A program made the translations under genes and the position numbers. A stretch of DNA of 64,000 nucleotides from Oscarella lobularis (taxonomy: Eukaryota > Porifera > Homoscleromorpha > Homosclerophorida > Oscarellidae): assembly GCF_947507565.1 (NCBI RefSeq), contig NC_089188.1, forward strand, positions 620,001-684,000. The letters are read 5' to 3'. Under the pieces are notes generated by a model that made no database searches, had not been told where the DNA came from, and saw only the letters and a program-made list of their open reading frames with translations. This document shows, in pieces, positions 33,375 to 44,880 of the stretch (position 1 is the first letter of the stretch; the number at the start of each line of letters is the position of its first letter).

Positions 33375-34300
33375 TAGATCACTTCGAATGCGTGAACGCA
33401 CTGTCCGAGGCACTTGGAGGACGATTTTAGTAGGTCATTTCGAACATTCCTTGGTAGCGGATAGGTGATCGATTGTCCAGAATGCATAAGAGTCGAGTGA
33501 AGAGAATCGGGACAAGCGCGCTAAGGTTAAAGATGGAGGCCGAAGGAATTTATTCGTCTTTTCCCTTTTGTTGGCTGGTCAGATAGTTACTAGCTTCCAA
33601 ACGCGTCATTAGTGTGACTCTCATATCGCTAGATGTCTTTTCGACGTGTTTGCCTCACGCAATGGCGTCGAATTGGTCGACTAAATGTCCGATGCTCAGG
33701 AAAGCCTTGACACTAAATTTCCTTTTCAGAAGAGTTTTCCTAAGGCATTGAATGCTAGAGAGCAGCTCGACGTGCAGAAGTTAGTGATGCTGTAGTGCAC
33801 GGTTGTATCGATATGCACTGACGTGGCAAGTTGTAAATGCGCATGCGCAAAGCCTCGTCGAGATCCTCTCGTAAGAAGAATCCGGAAAAGTCTCCAAAGT
33901 CTTACGTACGCATTGAGTTTCAGTGCGTTTATCAGGTCCACATAGATCGTAGAAACATTCCAGAGTAAATGATCGTTCGCTTTTGCCTGATTTCGGTCAT
34001 TTGAGGGCGTTTTCCAAAGCCATCTTCCGCTTTGCATACCGACGCCCCACCAGTTTTTCTGGCTCAAAGGAACAGTGATTTGGGAAGGTAAAGTAATACA
34101 CTAACTACATATTTTGACGGTAAGACGGCACGCTTTTTTCTGCGATCTCCTGGGCCCATTTCTTCGATGTAGTCTTTCATATTGAGGAAAACCTTACCGG
34201 ATAGTAGAAATGGAGAACGAGCGCATTGTTTTCCTAGAGGAAGGGTCTTTTTCTTTAGTATTAGTAATGGCTTTTAAAAAAGCCGGGATTGGTGCTTCAT
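33375..34300. repeat. Composite of R1 fragment and duplicated-unit leader
   Basis: 33375-33555 matches the inner end of R1 (27750-27935), and 33535-33800 matches the leader segment at 3985-4258 and 56060-56335. The rest to 34300 has one 113-codon minus frame (33726-34067) without a recognised family. The mosaic shows recombination at the shared AAGATGGAGG(C/G)C text. Confidence 0.55.
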
Positions 34301-34308
34301 AGCTGCAC

Positions 34309-34484
34309 CACGCCACCACCCTCCACCACCACCACCACCACCCTCCACCACCACCACCACCACCCTCCACCACCACCACCACCACCCTCCACCACCACCA
34401 CCACCACCCTCCACCACCACCACCACCACCCTCCACCACCACCACCACCACCCTCCACCACCACCACCACCACCACCACCACAA
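34309..34484. repeat. CCACCA/CCCTCCACC simple-sequence minisatellite
   Basis: Trinucleotide CCA runs interrupted regularly by CCCT, giving a short higher-order repeat. Low-complexity Gly/Trp/Val or Pro/His frames on both strands are artefacts of the repeat. Confidence 0.95.
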
Positions 34485-34649
34485 CGCTATAAAACTAACC
34501 TCTGCCCCCTCCCCATGACCACAGCCAAATGAGCTCGAGACGGCATAAAGAGCTGGCCTAATGAAGACGAGGCGAATGGTGAACGTAGTAGGTTTTAACT
34601 ATCCTCTTCAGATGCTCTAGTGGGGTCCTAGAAATCAAACAGAGAAGAA

Positions 34650-37600
34650 TTAGCAAAGATCTTGCAGGGGCGACTTTTCTTGCCCTTTTGACGATGCATG
34701 TGCCCTGCTCAAATCATTAAATTTGGCGTGTATAGACTCTGCGCCCTGCTCCCCGTGGAATGACAGTCCAACTCTCCAATGGCGAATCCAAGGAACGACG
34801 TGTTCTTCCAGAAAATGCATTTTGGGGGTCACAGAGGAATCAGGGAATGAATCCCGATAGTATGACAGAAAGCGTCGGACCGCTGCTTTTATAAAACACA
34901 AAATCTCGATTTGTCCCTACATGACTAATCATCGTACCAAGCTCTTCAATTTCGTCAGTTGTCATTTTTCTCAAGAGACTGTAAAGATCATGGCAAGCGC
35001 GAAAAAGACTAAAGGCTTCTTTGAATTTCCGAGAAACAGCGCGGACTTCCATTCCTCGTGGATCGTTTTCTTCGAATATTATAATTGATTCGCATATTTT
35101 TTTTAGATTCCATTCCTAAGAGGAAAAACGGACTCTTTCAAGCCTTCAAAACGTATTTAAATACTTACTCTCAAAGCCTTGTGAACATGGTTTCCAATAA
35201 ATGTTCCTCCAAAGTATGCTTGCCGGCTTATACCACATTGACACAAAGCTCGATCGACTTCTTTCATCAGCCTTCCGCTTTCAATTTCACTAGAGCTACA
35301 GTTTCTCGCTTAAAATGAAACCAATATTAAAGAAAAATGTATTTTCAAATATCAAATCAATTGCTTCTTACAATTGCTTTTGCTTTTTCTCAAGCAAAGC
35401 TACTTCTGCCTTCATCTCGTCAACGCGACGTGACCCCTCGTCCGACTGCGAGATTGTAAGGCAAAACCACGTCAAATGCTGCATAAATAATTCCGCTTTT
35501 TCTTCCAACCGCCTTGCTTTTTCCCGCCGCTGCAAAAGCTCTTGCTCCTCCTGCTCCTGGCTTTTTTTGTCCAAAAAGCGGCACGCATTTTCAAAAAGAG
35601 TAAACAATCGACAAAATATGCCGAGGCTCACGTGCAGAGCGGGAATGGCAACCTAAAAATTTTTTCAGCACCGGAGTTTGTACCGTTGACAGCTTTTTCT
35701 TACGTGGTCAATGTCTATTTCAAAAAGAAAGGGAGCTATGACGTTGTTGAACAATTTTGCCTTTTTTAAGTCCGATCCAGAAGCGGTAAAACGAACGAAG
35801 TCTTGCCGCAGCGTAGCGAGGCTCCGACTGTGGCACTTGCCTCTGCTTTCCAAAGGCAATTGAATTTCGTCTTTAGTGGCGTGGCACCACAGGCATGGGC
35901 GACGTCCTATAAATGAATAAGCATAAGACACAGCTTCACCGCGAGATAAACGGTGTACCCGATGCTCCTGATATTCCATACAATCTTGACAGAAACTCAT
36001 AGTCGCCGAAGACGAAAAATTCGAAGCTCTTTTCTCTAAACTCATATATGAGGCCCATACATCATTTTACAAATCTTGCTTACCTCCATTCGTTAGCCGC
36101 TACTTTTTTAATTTCTTCTTGGTATCGACTAAGAGCGATGTTCAAATTTGTCACCGAATCGGCTGCTTCAAAGCAACAGATTGGGAAGGTGTTTCTCACG
36201 GAGTTGACGTGTTCGACGTTTCCCACTTGGAATGAAAATTTGAAGTATCCGCCTCCGTGATCTCCTCCAACTTTTACCCAGATTTTGTCTTCTGGAATGA
36301 CACCATCGTGCCAAACCAATTTTTTAGTACTAAAAAATAATAAGTTATAATTATCAATGTAAGTGTAAATTACTCTTCCAAGTGATGTAGAACTGATTGA
36401 ATTCGCTCCCAGAGATCAAGCCGAACGCACGGGGCAGGCTTCAGCACCGTCCCAATACCAGCCTTAAAGCTCAGAGGCGCCATTTCGCCAGTAATATCAG
36501 CCGGGACCCAGTCTCTCATGATCGCCCTATCTTGCCGCTCACCAGGTAGCCGAACACCCCAACTCTTGATCCATCTACCAGAGTATAATTTAGAGAACAA
36601 AGAATTCTGATTCTTGCAGCCTAACCTTCTAAGTGCTCTTAATTTATTCCAAGGCAATGCTAGCTCCGCCTTAAGCGCCAGGCCAGTTCCCGGAGCAAGG
36701 ACGTCAGTGGAAGGCACCGAAAGTCCCGCATCTCTTAGAAAAACAAGGCGTTCCTCTCTCGGCCGGCGAGCCACTTCATGCCTCATTTGCGCGCGAGAGC
36801 TCACGTCTCCGGCGTCTTTTCCGCTAACGACAGCACGAATTCTTTCAATAACAGCCGTCCTCTGACGAACTGTTCTGTCGGAGGCGAGATGAGACGGAAT
36901 GCGTGGTATCGCCGTTTGCACAAACTGCATGTTCTAAAACGCACGACATAGTGCATACACGATAAAAGAACAAAAAGATAATTAAATTACTTTTCCGCGT
37001 TTTCCAGGCAAGATTACTCCGACTTCGTTTGCCTCGGTGCAGGATGATGAAATCATTCGTCGTACGATATTTCCTGCCGTTTGCTTCTCCGCTGTAGTTG
37101 GTGTTTCGACGGTTCTTTGAAGAACATCCCTTAGCGTAGCTGCTCGCGGGGTGCATGGAGGCAGAGTAAGCGAGGGGTTCGCAGCAGGTGAATCCGAACT
37201 CGGGCAACAATCCTTTTCTTGGCACAAGTGCCTCTCAAATTCCTCCAGGGGAATAATGTGGTTACAGCCATTAGGACAACGCATCTATTTAAAAAATGAA
37301 CTTAAAGAATTGGAGAGGTCCTCTCAAAAATGTACCTTTAATAATCGCAAGCTCGTTTCAACAAGACCGTGAACTCTTCTGAAGGGTCCTTCGCTTCCGG
37401 CAAAATTAACTGGAACGTTTTCTCCTAGCAGTACTGTCTCGCAATTCTTATTTGGGCATATCCAATCAGCTCCCGGAGAAAGATCGCTAAATTGCTCAAT
37501 CAGGCAATTAAGACAGACGAGATGCCGACACGGTGAGTTGACAGGCCTATCTACGATGTCTTCGCACACCGGGCAAAGAAGAAGCGCCAATTCATCCGAG

Positions 37601-38054
37601 TTATTGTATTCCAATACGAGATCCGGGTACAGTACTGGCGGTCGTTTGAAAGAAGGCGGAGCCAGGGAGTGCAAAAACCGTTCGAGAGCTTCTGCACTGT
37701 TGTCGTCCCAATACCTTAGCTCGCTTCGCTGCAGGACGTCCACCCTTTACGCTTTTCGAATGCGTTTCGCAAACAGGAGCCCGTCTCGTGACGTTCCCAA
37801 GCAACAGCCTTCTGGCTTGGACGATACAGTCGGCCGGTGCTTATCGAAGACATCCAACGCCGCGCGATCATTCGGCAGCGTTCGCATATGTCAGGAGGGT
37901 GTAACTCCGCCTGATCAGTCGTGACATCGACATCGAAGGCGCCTTTTATGGCTTCTGCGTGTTCGCGGCACGAATACTGTCGTCTCGATCGTCTCGAAAG
38001 TAACTTGGCACAAATTCGACAAAGGGAAAGCAGAGATTGGCGATGGCAATTCAT
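34650..38054 (-). CDS. RAG1-N-terminus/transposase-like protein (N-RAG-TP type)
   Basis: Eleven exons can be joined in frame with GT-AG introns of 43-95 nt: 38054-37751, 37691-37336, 37284-36991, 36933-36626, 36574-36374, 36329-36084, 36040-35704, 35652-35372, 35304-35165, 35069-34938, 34885-34650, giving about 944 residues. Exon 1 (LCRICAKLLSRRSRRQYSC, ELHPPDICERC, AVAWERHETGSC) follows the RAG1 N-terminal zinc region. Exon 2 carries a RING finger (CPVCEDIVDRPVNSPCRHLV, then CLNC and CPNKNC), and exon 3 starts with MRCPNGCNHIIPLEEFERHL, like the zinc finger after the RAG1 RING. The rest is a different module: ALKAELALPWNKLRALRR, VWHDGVIPEDKIWVKVGGD, RRPCLWCHATKDEIQLP, PALHVSLGIFCRLF, VTPKMHFLEEHVVPWIRHW and GEQGAESIHAKFNDL, a set I know from uncharacterised transposon-type proteins of invertebrates. 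RAG1 N-terminus plus transposase is the layout described for N-RAG-TP elements in molluscs. No stop interrupts the model. The last intron gives a perfect family match (DEIEEL then AAVRRFLSYYRDSFPD). Two joins use less obvious splice sites. Confidence 0.8.
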
Positions 38055-39222
38055 TTGAACCGCTGACTTCCGCGTAAAACGCGCTCTAAGCCTAACGCGC
38101 GCCCGTCAAAGATAAATTCGCTGTAGCGTCACGAAAAAAAGTGTGCCGGCTCGACCCTTATTTTGTATGAAAGACAATTAAATTTGACACCGATTCGTCT
38201 TCTACCGGAATTCTGGAAAACTGGCAAACCGCTTCAATCGCATGGCGACTTCAAGAACACTGCACTTCCGATTATCTTTAGGGCCTATTGAATATTTTTC
38301 TAGAAACGCATTCTTAATGCAAATCTGTGTCTTTAAAAAATTGGTGATGCACACAAAGTCGAATAAGAGTAATAAAACCAAACTTTTGCAAACCAGGTGC
38401 GTACGCGCTGAAGTATTATCCGGGAACTATCCGGGAAGTTCAGTAGTCGAGCAACTGCCGCAGTGGAACAGCCGTGAGTGAATTCAGCACCACTTCTATT
38501 TCTGGGTTAAATTTCCACACTATGTGCGTCAGAAGAGGCCATTTTCTTTTCGAAGACATCGATGTCGTGAACGGAGGCGGAAAATTTTTTTCAATGATTT
38601 TTGCCAATGTATAGTCCAAAAAATCTGTTTATTTATTTTGCTACTACACCTTATTTTCTTTTGAAGGCTCGCAGGTCCTGCTCTTTAAAAGTCAAGTAAT
38701 AAGTAGGAGCGTTCTTTACATACTCAAGATTACCTCCAATTCGTCAGCCGCAAATGTCTTTTTCAGATGAAGTACGCGATCCGTCAAGAATGTCTTTCCA
38801 TTTGCGTTTCGCTTGGCAGCGAAGCGATGACGCGAAGAAGGGACTACTATTTCACAGGCAATGCATTAAATTGGAGGTAAGTTCACTCCATGTGAAAGTG
38901 TCCATGCAGACAATGAGAGTGGACCAGACATGCAATAAATAATCGTCTATAGTCGAGTTTTAAATAGCCGTTCCCATTGCCTTAATTAATTAATGAAGAA
39001 GGATCGGTGTCCATTCATTAAATAGTGCATCACATGTTGGTGGACGACAACCCAAATCCTATTGATTTAGACACACTATAGTCACTCAACTGATCATGAT
39101 CGACGGTTGTACGTGGCACTGGATATCCAGACATGACTCGTAACTAGGCGAAGTGAATAAGCACAATTTTTCTCGCTGTTATAATCTACGATACCCTGCA
39201 TGCACGTTCGAATACTGGCAAG
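38055..39222. other. Intergenic; one repeat, otherwise nothing
   Basis: Contains the second ~190-bp repeat (38482-38668). A CGGCAC-A-CTTTTTTT motif (complement of 38131-38148) loosely mirrors CGGCAC-G-CTTTTTT at 34126-34139 on the far side of the N-RAG-TP-like gene, but no target duplication supports these as transposon ends. Confidence 0.4.
38482..38668. repeat. Dispersed ~190-bp repeat, copy 2
   Basis: Similar to 4259-4450 (ATTCAGCACCACTTCT, GAAGACATCGATGTCG versus CAGGACAACGATGTCCTG, CCAATGTATAG, TTTTCTTTTGAA). The copies are diverged. No coding potential. Confidence 0.5.
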
Positions 39223-41408
39223 TTACGTACTGCTCTCTACACTGTATTCACTTGAGGAAGAGAATAGACGTGTTCTTTCTGTCGAGCTTTCGCTGGTATT
39301 GTCTGAACGTACGCTCCTATTTTGTCGTTTGCATTTTCGCCACAGTTGCAACCAGTAAGCTCTGGCTGCCTTAGGTATGAGGGCATAAGCCACCACAGCA
39401 GCCGCACAAAGCCAAAAAAGTAAGCAGCCGGCTATTGGTGCCAGGGAGGCTTGAGTTGGTTCCTGGAAGTCAGATCTGCACCGTTGGGACTCGTTAGAGC
39501 ATTTTTGCGAGCTCAAAGCTTTTCCTAGACGCGGAATAGATGTTCGCGCATAGATTATAGAAACCGTGGCAAATGAGGCGAAACAAAGCGGCATTAGAAT
39601 TGACAGAGAGAAGAATCTCTTTTGAACCAAAGAGTAAGCTTCGAAGGTTTTTTGACTACTCTCGGGGCAGTACTGAAAAAAGGTAGACTTTTTTGCCTTA
39701 GAAAAGAAACCGGTAGCTATACTGCCTAATCTCAATAATTGAAGCTATACTGACCTGATAGAGCTTGTACATAACAATAGCCGAAACTATTGTTCCACAG
39801 AAAACAATGCCATTGACCGGCAGTGTGTAGGTGTAAAAGAACCAGTCGATTGTAGGTACGCAGAATATGCTGTAAGCATTTGTCCCAGAGTAGCGAATAC
39901 CACGTAGTGAGGCGAAGGCGACAAGCCCTCCCGGTGCGATTATTGATAGGGTTATCTGAAAGACGAAAAGTGCTTTTCTACGTTTCTCGCTGAACCTTTG
40001 GGGGCTCCACACGGTTACTAGTGCATTGATCACAGAGTTTAGCCAGGAAAAGACAAACCAGAGTGTCCCAAATTGGGCGAGATATCCTAAATCGATTTAA
40101 TGTGAGTATACTCGTCAATTATTACCAACGCCAATGTACCTTGAATAAGGCAGAGTCTTGTTGGGTTATAGATAGATTCAAACCGGTTGTTGGTCCTACA
40201 GTATATAGCCTTTTGACCAAAAATGAAAGTCATGCTTAGAGCGATATCTAGTTATTACATGTCAGATAATCAACGCATATTCTATATTCAATCGAAGCTT
40301 ACTGATAACTGTGAGTGGCAAGCAAAAAGACAATCCGGGTTGAGCCTGATTACTGGCTCTAAATAAAATGGCAAACTTTACAGAAACGTTACTAATTTTT
40401 GAAGCCTTTTGTTTACAATTTTCTTAGCTTAAGCCATGTGATAAACAGCACCCCAATGCAAATCCAGTATAGCGCAATTGTGATGTAAAATACGATGTAA
40501 AAAATTTTTGCGCCTTTTGAACTTCCCGGTTGGTTACACAAAGGGGAGCAGTACATGCCGCAAGTTTGCAAACATGGACTTGTAGTGGGTAGGAAGTCCT
40601 TTGAACACACTGTCTCGTTGCTCTTGTTTATGTAAGAAGAAATAATAAATGGCAACGCAAAATTTGGAGCTCGTAAGCGGGATGATAAGTTGCCTAGCAA
40701 CGGTTTAAAGTTAGTCTGACTCTGGAACTCGGAAAATCCTGAACAATCACAATCATTTTGTTTAATTTTCTTCTTTAGTTCGACCAAGTCTCCGCAATCT
40801 CCGAAAACGTATAAGCAAAGCATCTTCTTTGTGTCGGTTTTGGCTGTATCTGGTAGGTTAGATGTATCAATCGCGTCAAATATGATTTCCAAATCATTTT
40901 CTGCCATTGAGAAGTTTCCGCATCCCGATACCGAAATGTTATTCAGTTTCTCTTTAGTTGTGCTAACACCAGACATTGTGCCACTGTTGTAATTAGGAAG
41001 CATTGATCTGCAGTGGGATTGATCTATTACGGCTTTTGGAACAAACTGAAGTGATTTCTCTTGGCACATACGTTCCTATAAATAGAACTTGTCATTGACA
41101 CGAAAAAACCCGAGCTGAGACAGACAGCCAACTGGTAATAAAAATAGGCTTCAATTTCATTAAGATTTACCGCGTTGGTATGCACTAAATTAACGATAGC
41201 GCGTAGACTCTCTGTATGAAAAGAGTTATGCTTCATTTACTTCGTTCCGTGCAGGTATGTCAGCAAAATAGTAAACAAACACGGGCGTAGCGGCCAGAAG
41301 AAGAGAGAGACCTAGAAAAAATCCTACTGCAATGGTTTTTGCTCGACCGCTCGAGATTGTTCTGAAATGAGACGGCGGATCATCGCGTTGGTCGCTCCTC
41401 GTGGTCAT
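39223..41408 (-). CDS. Seven-pass receptor, Frizzled-like (class F candidate)
   Basis: Multi-exon minus gene from ATG at 41408 to TAG/TAA at 39223. An N-terminal hydrophobic stretch (VGFFLGLSLLLAATPVFVYYF) acts as signal or anchor. The extracellular part (41230-40510) is Cys-rich, with MLCLYVFGDC and SPCLQTCGMYCSPLC resembling Frizzled-type cysteine pairs. Membrane spans follow: FYIVFYITIALYWICIGVLF (40510-40440), one around CLPLTVISKL, then CLIQGYLAQFGTLWFVFSWL (40130-40060; compare the C-x-x-QG at the start of Frizzled TM3), ALFVFQITLSIIAPGGLVAF, FFYTYTLPVNGIVFCGTIVS, LSILMPLCFASFATVSIIYA and LAPIAGCLLFWLCAAAVVAY. The tail is Ser/Arg-rich (SSSSEYSVESS), likely a phosphorylation region. No KTxxxW motif after TM7, so coupling to Dishevelled is not indicated. 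It could instead be a divergent receptor related to Frizzled-like proteins of amoebae and sponges. The exon order around 40140-40400 is the least certain part. Confidence 0.55.
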
Positions 41409-41689
41409 CGCAACTGAAAGGACGTCAAGATATATCGATTTTATACTGTGTTCAATGAGAGCGTCTTCTAGTTGAAAAAGTGCTATCTGAAAGTAGTAAG
41501 TGTTTGAGTTTTGGTATTGTTTTCATTCAAGCTTTCGGTTGCAAGACCGTCTTTTTCGGCCAAGGTTCTATAAAAGTTTTCCACTAGCGGAGAGGTCAAG
41601 AATACGAGCTCAGGCAAAAAATGCCTTCTTGTTTTTACGAAGTTGACTCTTTTATGTAAATAGAATGATTTTTTGTGAAGATAGACAAT

Positions 41690-41949
41690 TAAGACTACTA
41701 ATGAGTAAAGTTTCTTATTCGCGATTAGTAATTGCATTGGAATTGAGAGACTAAAGTAGTCGTTCGCCTTTTCTGATGCCCGTATGTCCGGGTAGGGTAA
41801 GCGGCTTTTCAAGAAATAACGAGCAAAAACCGTTTACCCTACCCGGACATACGGGACAGCAATATGTTTGTAATCGCCGTCAAGTTTCTTAATTTAATCA
41901 GGGACAGTAAATTTCCATCCGCTCTTCTCACAAATTCTTAGAATTTTGG
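41690..41949 (+). repeat. Dispersed ~270-bp repeat with perfect palindrome, copy 2
   Basis: Homologous to 10655-10924. Here the inner arms are exact: 41779-41800 and 41834-41855 are 22-bp reverse complements (CCCGTATGTCCGGGTAGGGT…), around a 33-nt loop. It sits between the 3' end of the TKL-like kinase and the 5' end of the Frizzled-like receptor. Confidence 0.8.
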
Positions 41950-42136
41950 TCCTGTTTTTCCGACTCATCACGACGTCCGATTCACAAATAAAAGTTTAAA
42001 TATTTATTAGAACTTAAAAGTTAGACAAGCGCGAGTTACAAAAAGATAGGCTTTGCAAGACATCGAATCAATGGCGGAGAAAAAATAAAAACGTTTCTAA
42101 TACAAAGGCAATCAAAAGAAGGAGTCTCGAACAAGG

Positions 42137-44678
42137 TTACGTAAAAGAGACATTGACGAGGGACACTTTGTGCATGGTACCCTCAAAAATTCCCTGTACT
42201 AACCGTTTGGCTGCATCAATTTCTCGGGAAGGCAATATACTGCGATTTTCAGCAACAGTGGCTTTGAGAGTTTCAAAGCACCTTTGCGCTGACATACGAT
42301 CGGCGGGCTCTTGACGAATCAATCGAGAGCAGAGCATGAATAAATGAGAACGAGGAGCGAGAACAGCCAACTGGGTCTGTCTCTCCTCCGGAATGGGACC
42401 AACACCGGTAAAAATTTCAATTAAAGACACGCCAAAGCTGTAGACGTCGCTAGCCAACGTACTGGAAGTCCTACTTCGCTCGGGAGCGACGTAAGAAGGA
42501 CTCATGGGGCCAGCGGAGAGAGAGCTCTCGATAATGTGCGCCGAACCCAAGTCACCTACTTTCACCTTCATGTCTCGTGTTACGAGAACATTCGAAGGGC
42601 GTATGTCGCCGTGGACGTAGGGAAGAGGACGAATCTGATGGAGATACGAGATTCCTGACGCCATATCCATCGTAATGGACAACTGCTCGTAAACGGTTAG
42701 ATAAGACCCGGAAGCGTGGGCTGCGTCAATAACTTCTCCAACGGATCCCTCGAGTAATTCCATGACTATTTGGAGAGGTGATCCTTCGGCCATAACCGCT
42801 CCACACACGATCATGATATTGGGATGATGGAGTCGACTACACACGCTAACTTCTCGTTTAAACATCGCCACGTTGCGTGGACTCGCGATAAGATCGTGAA
42901 TTTTCTTGACGGCAACTGACATTCCTCGCCATTGGCCGACAATAACGCCTAAGGGTTATGCGTAATGCACTGCATATCGTTTCCAGTGTCAATTTCGTTG
43001 TACCTGCAAATGCTCCTGAACCGAGTTTTTGGTCCAACAAGTGAAGCTCGTCTGGATTGATGCTCAAGACGTCAGTAAATTCGTCAAGGCGGCTTTTCAT
43101 CTCATTACGAGATGCCTCCATGGTTTCGCACCGCGTCAGTGCAATTGCCATTTCTTCTCTAAAAAATGGGCAAAAAACTAAGCGAACAGGTTATATTGCA
43201 GCAGCGTTCTTACTGATAACTACATTTCACTGACGTTAGTTCATTCCTTGTTACAATAAAAGAGCATAAATTAGTTAATTATTGTACATTTCAGAAACTA
43301 TTTTTCGAAAACCTGAGTGAAGATATTACTTCGTCTTTTTGAAGTTCAAGACGGCGTTGAGCTTCACATGCTTCACTTCGAACTGACGCCAATTCTTGTC
43401 TTTAATCAGAGAGAATTAGCAGGCAGACAGGTATGAATGCATCGCGCGTCAAAAACCTGATAAGAGCGACGTCTTTATCTCTACGTTGATTTGCTATTGA
43501 AAGTTCCTTCCTAATAGTAAAATAATGTAAAATATTAGGTCTAGTGTAGGGGGGAAGGGCTGCTTCTCTAAACTACTGTACGTTCACCACTCATATTGTA
43601 CACACTACAAGCAGTGAAAGGTGGTCTTGCCTAAGGCGACGTTCCACTTGAACAAAACGTTCAGAAGCCCGTTCTAATAAAAGATCATAGTCATGGAGTG
43701 AAATATTCTTGCGTATTTTTCTCTACTGTTCTCTTGCTCCAGTTGAGCACAACGTGCAGAGACCTTTCCTAATGCGGTAATAGACTATATAGTGTTGATA
43801 CCACCCTTTATATATCTCTTTACGGAGATCCGATTTTGCTTGCGCAGACTCTTGCTCCAGTTGAACGTAACGTTCAGACGCCTTTCCTAATAACATATTA
43901 TAGCTTTGATACCACCATTTATACCTCTCTTTACGAAGATCTGATTCTGCTCGCGCAGACTCTTGCTCCAGTTGAGTAAAACGTCCGGACAACTTTTCTA
44001 ATATTATACCATAGTTTTGGTACTATACCCTTTATAGGTATCTCTTTACTGAGATCTGATTCTGATCGCGCAGACTCTTGCTCCAATTGAGTATAACGTC
44101 CAGACAACTTTTCTAATATTAGACCTAAGTTTTGGTACTATACCCTTTATAGGTATCTCTTTACTGAGATCTGATTCTGATCGCGCAGACTCTTGCTCCA
44201 ATTGAGTATAACGTCCAGACAAATTTTCTAATATTAGACCATAGTTTTGGTACTATACCCTTTATGTATCTGTCTACTGAGATCCGATTCTGCTCGCGCA
44301 GATCGCGCACGGAGGGACCGACTGTCCTTTTGAAATTGGTCCATCTTCTCTTTGTGCTCTAAAAGAAGTCTACTTTTCTCTTCCTTTAAATCACGAAAAA
44401 GCTAAAGCAGAATTTTCCTATTAGTTGTTACACTCTTTACCAAACCACTTACTTGTTCATAAGAGTGGAACTTCTCGGTAAAGTTGCTCTCGTTTAATCG
44501 AGCAGTAGCTCTCTCCTCTTCTATTTGACGCTGAAGAGAGCGAATGATCTAAAGAAATACACAGAATCACATACCATATGACTCTAGCACAGCCATGTAC
44601 CTCAGAAGAAGTTTTGTTTTCTGTAGAAGAAGACTTTTCCTTTTCTTCAGTCTTTTCAATCTGATCAATTGAAAACAT
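42137..44678 (-). CDS. Coiled-coil protein kinase (TKL-like)
   Basis: The first exon starts MFSIDQIEKTEEKEKSSST at 44678 and ends at a clean donor (GAG then GTACATGG). Further exons form a long coiled coil (IIRSLQRQIEEERATARLNE, LFRDLKEEKSRLLLEHKEKM) and then tandem copies of an LEQESAxAxSDLRKE block (43730-44330). The kinase domain begins near 43090 (ELHLLDQKLGSGAFAG, Gly loop), with VAVKK lysine (42922 exon), EVSVCSRLHHPNI helix C Glu, MELLEGSVGEVI hinge, HGDIRPSN catalytic loop, DLG in place of DFG, APE, DVYSFGVSLIEIFTG and a C-terminal helix. It ends at TAA/TAG 42137. The lysine, loop Asp and DLG Asp are present, so activity is possible; HGD instead of HRD makes it a non-RD kinase as in IRAK-type TKL kinases. 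No membrane segment, hence cytoplasmic. The substrate is unknown. Inferred role: a signalling kinase that oligomerises through its coiled coil. Confidence 0.75.
43730..44330. repeat. ~112-115-bp tandem repeats within coiled-coil exons
   Basis: The text GCGCAGACTCTTGCTCCA recurs at 43843, 43955, 44069 and 44184 (spacing 112, 114, 115 bp), and a diverged copy lies on each side. Each unit encodes one LEQESAxAxSDLRKE coiled-coil segment plus GT/AG-like text. The two 115-bp units near 44041-44270 are almost identical, so amplification is recent. Confidence 0.8.
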
Positions 44679-44880
44679 TGGTTAAATTATGTATCTGTAC
44701 TTTTGTGATACGAATAACATCTAGCAAATGGGCTTTGCATGTATTGGATACTGTTGTTTCAAGACGATCAATCGCTCTATGAATATATCCGTTTTCCACG
44801 TGAAAAGAGACAGAAACCTCTGTTCAATAGCTGATGTGTAACAACACTTTGGCACACCTCAGGACGTATTATAACAATTT

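Noticed and set aside
34309-34484. Long Gly/Trp/Val or Pro/His open frames on both strands
   Set aside because: They follow entirely from the CCACCA minisatellite and occur in several frames at once; no protein is supported.
34126-38148. CGGCAC(G/A)CTTTTTT motifs in inverted orientation on both sides of the N-RAG-TP-like gene as transposon ends
   Set aside because: The similarity is about 15-20 bp with mismatches, the motif is low complexity, and no target duplication flanks it. Not enough to call TIRs.
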